Shown: positions 43,481-47,223 of the stretch, piece by piece
Numbering within the stretch: the first letter of the stretch is position 1
Layout of the letters: every line of letters starts with the position of its first letter
Notes under the pieces: model-generated
Told to the model about the DNA's origin: nothing
Database searches by the model: none
The model's input: only the letters and a program-made list of their open reading frames with translations
NCBI GenBank assembly: GCA_016867395.1
Contig: VGJS01000033.1
Location: 1-47,223 of the forward strand
Direction of reading: 5' to 3'
DNA length: 47,223 nt
Source: Candidatus Handelsmanbacteria bacterium
GTDB lineage: Bacteria > Latescibacterota > UBA2968 > UBA8231
Made by a program: the position numbers and the translations under genes

Positions 43481-44338
43481 TCAGGTTTCCGGGCCGGCGC
43501 GCCGGCGCAGCTTCCTTAACTGGCGGCGGCGGCCCCAGCGGCTTTGCGGAAGCCCCCGGCGCCGGCCCAGGGGAGCACGCAGATCCCCGGCGCTTTCCAG
43601 ATCCGCCAGCACCTCGTTAAGCCGGTCCGGGTAGTTGGTGATCAGGCCCTGCACCCCCATCAGGACCAGGTCGCGCATGACGATCTCGTCGTCCACCGTC
43701 CAGGTCCACACCCCTATGCTGCGCTGGCGCATCTCCTCTAAAAGGGCCGGAGTCAGGGCCGAATGCCAGATGCCCACAGCGTTGGCCCCCGCCTCCAGCA
43801 CCTCGCGGGCGAGGCGACGGACCCGGATGCGGGCCGGGGTGGTGGGCAGGGTGCTGACCAGCAGGGCGGCGGGCAGGGCTGGGGCCAGCAGCTTGACCCG
43901 GCGCACCGTCTGGGGGACAAAGGACTGGACTACCACCTGGTCCTCCATCCCTAGGTCCTCGATCACCTGCACCACCCGCTCGGCGATGTGCCTGGCTTTG
44001 ATCTCCACCAGGGTCAGCACCCGCCGCCGGGCCAGCTCCAGCACCTCCTCCAGTAGGGGCACCCGCTCGCCGTGAAACCGGGGCGCAAACCACGAGCCGG
44101 CATCCCCGCGCCGGATCTCAGCGACGCTTTTTTCCGCCACCTCCCCACTCAGGTCCGTGGTGCGGTCCAGGGTGGCGTCGTGGATGACAACTAGCCGCCC
44201 ATCCCCGGTCTGCTGCACGTCCAGCTCGATGAGGTCCACCCCCAGCTCGATGGCCAGGGCAAAGGCAGCCAGGGTGTTCTCTGGGGCCAGCCCCTCCCCC
44301 GAGGCCCCGCGATGGGCGATACGGATTGGGTGGATCAT
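43481..44338 (-). CDS. Glycerophosphodiester phosphodiesterase (GDPD family)
   Basis: A 285-residue cytosolic enzyme that would cleave glycerophosphodiesters to glycerol-3-phosphate and an alcohol. Active-site landmarks: RIAHRGASGEGLAPENTLAA (HR and ExN), LIELDVQQTGDGRLVVIHDA (ELDV, HD), VEIKA and WTWTVDD. No signal peptide, and a basic Arg-rich C-terminal extension (PLGRRRGLPQSRWGRRRQLR) beyond the usual length of about 245 residues is unusual. Its ATG directly follows the mutase stop (TGAATG), so the genes are coupled. Confidence 0.9.
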   Translation of the reverse strand: MIHPIRIAHRGASGEGLAPENTLAAFALAIELGVDLIELDVQQTGDGRLVVIHDATLDRTTDLSGEVAEKSVAEIRRGDAGSWFAPRFHGERVPLLEEVLELARRRVLTLVEIKARHIAERVVQVIEDLGMEDQVVVQSFVPQTVRRVKLLAPALPAALLVSTLPTTPARIRVRRLAREVLEAGANAVGIWHSALTPALLEEMRQRSIGVWTWTVDDEIVMRDLVLMGVQGLITNYPDRLNEVLADLESAGDLRAPLGRRRGLPQSRWGRRRQLRKLRRRAGPET

Positions 44339-45547
44339 TCAGGCCCCGAACTTCTCCAGCCGGCGGGCGTGGGCCAGGGCCAGGGCCATCACCCGCGTGG
44401 AGGGCATCAGGCCCAGGCTGCCGGAGCGGCAGTGGCGCTCCGCGAAGCCCGGCAGCCCGTCGGGCATGGCCCAGGGGCTCTTGAGCACCAGGGGAACCGG
44501 GTGCCAGCTATGACTGCGCATGATCGAGGGGGTGGAGTGGTCCCCGGTGAGGATGAAGACCTCGGGCTTGAGTTCCAGCATTTGCGGCACGTAGTGGTCC
44601 ACCTCTTCAAGCACCTTCACCTTGAGCTCGAAGTTCCCATCCTCTCCGGCGCTGTCGGTCTTCTTGACGTGCAGGTAGGCAAAATCGCAGCCGTCCCAAT
44701 GCGAGCGCAGCACCTCCAACTCCTGATCCAGGTGCCAATCGGTCTCCACCGTCTCCATGCCCACCGCCGAGGCCACTCCCCGGTACATGGGGTACCCGGC
44801 CACGGCCAGGGAACGCAGCCCGTACACCTCGCCCATCTGGGGCAGCACCGGGTACCGCCCAAAGCCGCGGATCAGCACCATGTTGGCCGGCTGCTCCCCG
44901 GCCAATAGCTGTCGGGCCTGGTCGAGGAAGGTGTTGGCGACCTCCACCATTCGCGCCGAGGCCTTGCCCCGCGCCTCCAGGACGTGGGGAGGCACCCCGG
45001 TCACCTGCGGGTCCGAGTCCCCCACCTCGTCCTCCAACCCCGCTCCTCTGAACACCACCGCGGCCCTGTACTCCATCTCCGCGGCGACAGCCACCTCGAC
45101 CCCGGGAATACGGATGGCCCCCAGTTTGGCGCACAACTCCCGACACTTCTCGGTGGGGATGCGGCCGGCGCGGCGGTCGGTCACCCGGCCCTGGGCGTCC
45201 ACGGTGCAAAAGTTCAGCCGCGCCGCCACGTCCCCGGCGCGGAAGTCCAGGCCCAGGCCCATGGCCGACAGGGCTCCGCGCCCGATCTGGTGCACCCACG
45301 GATCGTAGCCGAAGAGGGCCAGATGGGCCGGGCCGCTGCCGGGGGTGAACCCCGGCCCCAGGGGCGAGATCAGGCCGCAACTGCCCGAGGCGGCCAGGGC
45401 GTCGAGATGGGGCAGGCGGGCCGCGTCCAGTTCGGACTTGCCCGTGCGCGGATCGGGCAACCCGCCCAGTCCATCGACCACCACCAGCAGAATCTTGGTA
45501 TCACGGCCCTCGGCCAGGAGACCGCGGGTGAACTCGGAGCTTGTCAT
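44339..45547 (-). CDS. apgM: 2,3-bisphosphoglycerate-independent phosphoglycerate mutase, archaeal type
   Basis: A 402-residue metalloenzyme of the alkaline-phosphatase fold interconverting 3- and 2-phosphoglycerate in glycolysis. ILLVVVDGLGGLPDP starts the metal site; FTPGSGPAHLALFGYDPW carries the likely catalytic Ser. LNFCTVDAQGRVTDRRAG, LIRGFGRYPVLPQMGEVYGL, VKKTDSAGEDGN and ILTGDHSTPSIMRSHSWHPV are all typical of the ApgM subfamily. The length matches the family. Located between recJ (12 bp upstream) and the phosphodiesterase gene. Confidence 0.94.
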   Translation of the reverse strand: MTSSEFTRGLLAEGRDTKILLVVVDGLGGLPDPRTGKSELDAARLPHLDALAASGSCGLISPLGPGFTPGSGPAHLALFGYDPWVHQIGRGALSAMGLGLDFRAGDVAARLNFCTVDAQGRVTDRRAGRIPTEKCRELCAKLGAIRIPGVEVAVAAEMEYRAAVVFRGAGLEDEVGDSDPQVTGVPPHVLEARGKASARMVEVANTFLDQARQLLAGEQPANMVLIRGFGRYPVLPQMGEVYGLRSLAVAGYPMYRGVASAVGMETVETDWHLDQELEVLRSHWDGCDFAYLHVKKTDSAGEDGNFELKVKVLEEVDHYVPQMLELKPEVFILTGDHSTPSIMRSHSWHPVPLVLKSPWAMPDGLPGFAERHCRSGSLGLMPSTRVMALALAHARRLEKFGA

Positions 45548-45559
45548 GATTGGCTCTTT

Positions 45560-47221
45560 TCAGATGGGGGAAAGAGACAGGTCCTTGAGCACCAGTTGCA
45601 CCCCACCCCGGCCGGCGTAGGTATCCTCCTCCAGCTCGAAGGCCGCCGCCAGGGGCTGTCCCACCCACAACTGGCCGGCCACTTCGCCCTGGCCCCACCA
45701 CACCGCGGTGCAGGTCTGGCCTTCTACCTCGAGCCCCAGCTTGAGATGGGCGCCCTCCTTGCCGATGCGGTCGCAGCGCCGGAGCCGGCAGTCGCGCAGG
45801 GCGAAGACCGGGGCCTGGTTGCCGTTGCCAAAGGGCTGGAGCCGGCCCAGGGCCTCGACGGTGTGTATTCCCAGATCCCGGGCCTGGATGAGCAGGTCTA
45901 CTTGGAGCCGGGCCTGCAAATCTTCGGGCGAGAGGGCGGCCCGGGCGTGGTCGATGAGGGCGGCGCGGAAGGTTTCATAAGCCTGCGGCGCCAGCGAGAA
46001 CCCGGCGGCCCCGGCGTGCCCGCCGTAGGTGGTGAGGTGGGCGGCGCAGGCGCTCACCGCCGCGCCGATGTCGTAGCCGGGGATACTGCGCGCTGAGCCC
46101 ACGTACACCTTTTGCTCGGGGTTCGCGGTGCAAACCACTGCGGGACGGGCAAAGCGCTCGACCAGCTTGCCGGCGATCAGCCCCACCACGCCCAGGTCCC
46201 ACTTCTCGCCCAGGACCACGACGATGGGGTCGGTCTTCAGGTCCTCGGGGGACACCAGATCCTCGGCCTCGCGCAGGGCCACCCGCTGCAACTGCTGCCG
46301 CCGGCTGTTGAGGGTGTTGAGCTTTTCAGCCAGCTCCACCGCCTCGGCATTGTTCTCAGACCGCAGCAGGCGCAGGGCCAACTCCGGGGTATCCAGGCGT
46401 CCGGCCACGTTGAGGCGCGGGGCCAGTTGAAAGCCCACCACCGCGGTGGTCAGGGACTTGTCGGCGCAGCCGGCGGCTACCTTGAGCTGGCGCAGACCGG
46501 GACGGCTGGTCTGGGCCAGGGCTTTGAGGCCGCGATGGATGAGCACCCGGTTCTCCCCCAGCACCGGCATCACGTCGGCCACCGTGCCCAGGGCCACCAG
46601 GTCCAGCAGTCCGTTCAGGTAGCGCCGACGCTCCTCGCCGCTCATGAAAGCCTGGCTGAGGGCTTGTACCAGCTTGAAGGTGACGCCCACCCCGGCCAGA
46701 CCCTTATAGGGGTAGGTGCAGTCGCGGCGGTTGGGATTGATCACGCTGTGGGCCGGGGGCAGTTGCTCCTGGGGCTGGTGGTGATCGACGACCACCACGT
46801 CGAGGCCCAGGCTGCAGGCCCTTTCGAGGGCCTCAAAGGCCGAAACCCCGTTATCGACAGTGGCGATCACCCTGGCGCCGCCCTCAGCGGCCACGTCCAC
46901 GGAAGGGGCCCGGATTCCGTACCCGTCGCGGTGGCGGTCGGGCAGCAGATGGCCGCAGTTGGCCCCGGTCTGCACGAGGAAGTCGAGCAGCAGGGCAGTG
47001 CTGGTCACCCCATCGGCGTCGTAATCGCCAAAGACCAGGATCCGCTCCCTCTGGCGGATGGCCCTTTCGAGCCGGGCCGCCCCCCGTTCCATGTCGGCCA
47101 TCAACTCGGGGGGATGCAGGTGTTCCGGGTTAATGGCCAGGTCCTCCCAGCTAAGGCTGCGGCTGGACAAGAGGGCCTCCAGCAGCGACTCGTAGGGCTG
47201 GGCATGGCGGATTTCCCACAC
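45560..47221 (-). CDS. recJ: Single-stranded-DNA-specific exonuclease RecJ
   Basis: A 553-residue reading begins with a GTG two bases from the window edge (WEIRHAQPY), where RecJ proteins usually begin; a few more residues may lie outside. This 5'-3' ssDNA exonuclease acts in recombination and mismatch repair. Motif I FGDYDADGVTSTALL (D66, D68, D70), motif III VVDHHQP (D146-H148), ALGTVADVMPVLGENR and the DHHA1 motif TYGGHAGAAGFSL are intact, and an OB-like C-terminal domain is present (RLRRCDRIGKEGAHLKLGLE). The N-terminal lead is slightly shorter than in most homologues. Last 12 bp lead to the mutase ATG. Confidence 0.93.
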   Translation of the reverse strand: MWEIRHAQPYESLLEALLSSRSLSWEDLAINPEHLHPPELMADMERGAARLERAIRQRERILVFGDYDADGVTSTALLLDFLVQTGANCGHLLPDRHRDGYGIRAPSVDVAAEGGARVIATVDNGVSAFEALERACSLGLDVVVVDHHQPQEQLPPAHSVINPNRRDCTYPYKGLAGVGVTFKLVQALSQAFMSGEERRRYLNGLLDLVALGTVADVMPVLGENRVLIHRGLKALAQTSRPGLRQLKVAAGCADKSLTTAVVGFQLAPRLNVAGRLDTPELALRLLRSENNAEAVELAEKLNTLNSRRQQLQRVALREAEDLVSPEDLKTDPIVVVLGEKWDLGVVGLIAGKLVERFARPAVVCTANPEQKVYVGSARSIPGYDIGAAVSACAAHLTTYGGHAGAAGFSLAPQAYETFRAALIDHARAALSPEDLQARLQVDLLIQARDLGIHTVEALGRLQPFGNGNQAPVFALRDCRLRRCDRIGKEGAHLKLGLEVEGQTCTAVWWGQGEVAGQLWVGQPLAAAFELEEDTYAGRGGVQLVLKDLSLSPI

Positions 47222-47223
47222 TG

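Noticed and set aside
1-47223. CRISPR arrays, tRNA and rRNA genes
   Set aside because: No regularly spaced short repeats, no cloverleaf-type sequences with CCA/TPsiC motifs and no rRNA-like stretches were seen.

Overview
This is a GC-rich (roughly two-thirds G+C by eye), densely coded bacterial segment. No rRNA, tRNA, CRISPR array or phage module was seen. Several traits suggest a little-cultivated Gram-negative lineage of the FCB/Latescibacteria/Poribacteria type: giant secreted proteins ending in the NPFNPST-type C-terminal domain, cohesin and dockerin modules, several phytanoyl-CoA-dioxygenase (PhyH) family paralogues, Gfo/Idh/MocA and FGGY sugar enzymes, and a transporter fused to HEAT repeats and a cyclic-nucleotide domain. 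This assignment is inference from gene content; no marker rRNA is present.

Layout. (1) 1-1500 is an accessory graveyard: an IS3-type transposase remnant with an internal stop and a nucleotidyltransferase gene broken by frameshifts. (2) 1509-16041 holds the most striking genes. Two tandem minus-strand paralogues of about 1,900 residues, separated by 2 bp, each combine a sialidase-like propeller, Ig-like repeats, two cohesin-like modules, a dockerin and a sorting-like tail. A divergently transcribed third gene encodes a secreted cohesin-like plus Ig-repeat protein. A decayed surface-protein gene follows (16200-16956). (3) 16957-21236 encodes a PhyH-family protein, an unassigned TIM-barrel-like protein and a secreted discoidin-like protein with a TPNGDGIND tail. 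(4) 21299-27069 is a sugar ABC importer (binding protein and two permeases, no ATPase) behind a strong sigma70-like promoter, then a KefB/C-type antiporter and a DUF4336 protein. (5) 27104-30334 has two tandem PhyH dioxygenases divergent from an FGGY carbohydrate kinase. (6) 30408-32653 has an intact winged-helix regulator between two disrupted membrane-protein genes.

(7) 32650-39837 is a tightly packed minus-strand cluster: a YkgJ-like cysteine-cluster protein, a small HD-GYP-associated-type protein, an HDOD protein, a PAS-HisKA protein without an ATPase domain, a Gfo/Idh/MocA oxidoreductase, and a transporter-HEAT-cNMP fusion. (8) 39882-47221 contains a 58-residue Cys-rich protein with its own promoter, a neutral-ceramidase-like protein, two small membrane proteins, an intact and a broken cNMP-binding protein behind a promoter with a 20-bp-phased direct repeat, and a housekeeping cluster (ECF S component, glycerophosphodiesterase, archaeal-type phosphoglycerate mutase, RecJ).

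How it fits together. The left half looks like extracellular structure and nutrient capture: large multidomain secreted proteins that could dock to one another, and a sugar importer with associated sugar enzymes. The right half is signalling (cNMP, PAS and HDOD proteins) and core metabolism. The best candidate for something undescribed is the cohesin/dockerin giant-protein locus. It has dockerins and cohesins on the same polypeptides but no recognisable carbohydrate-active catalytic domain, so it may be a self-assembling surface matrix rather than a cellulosome.
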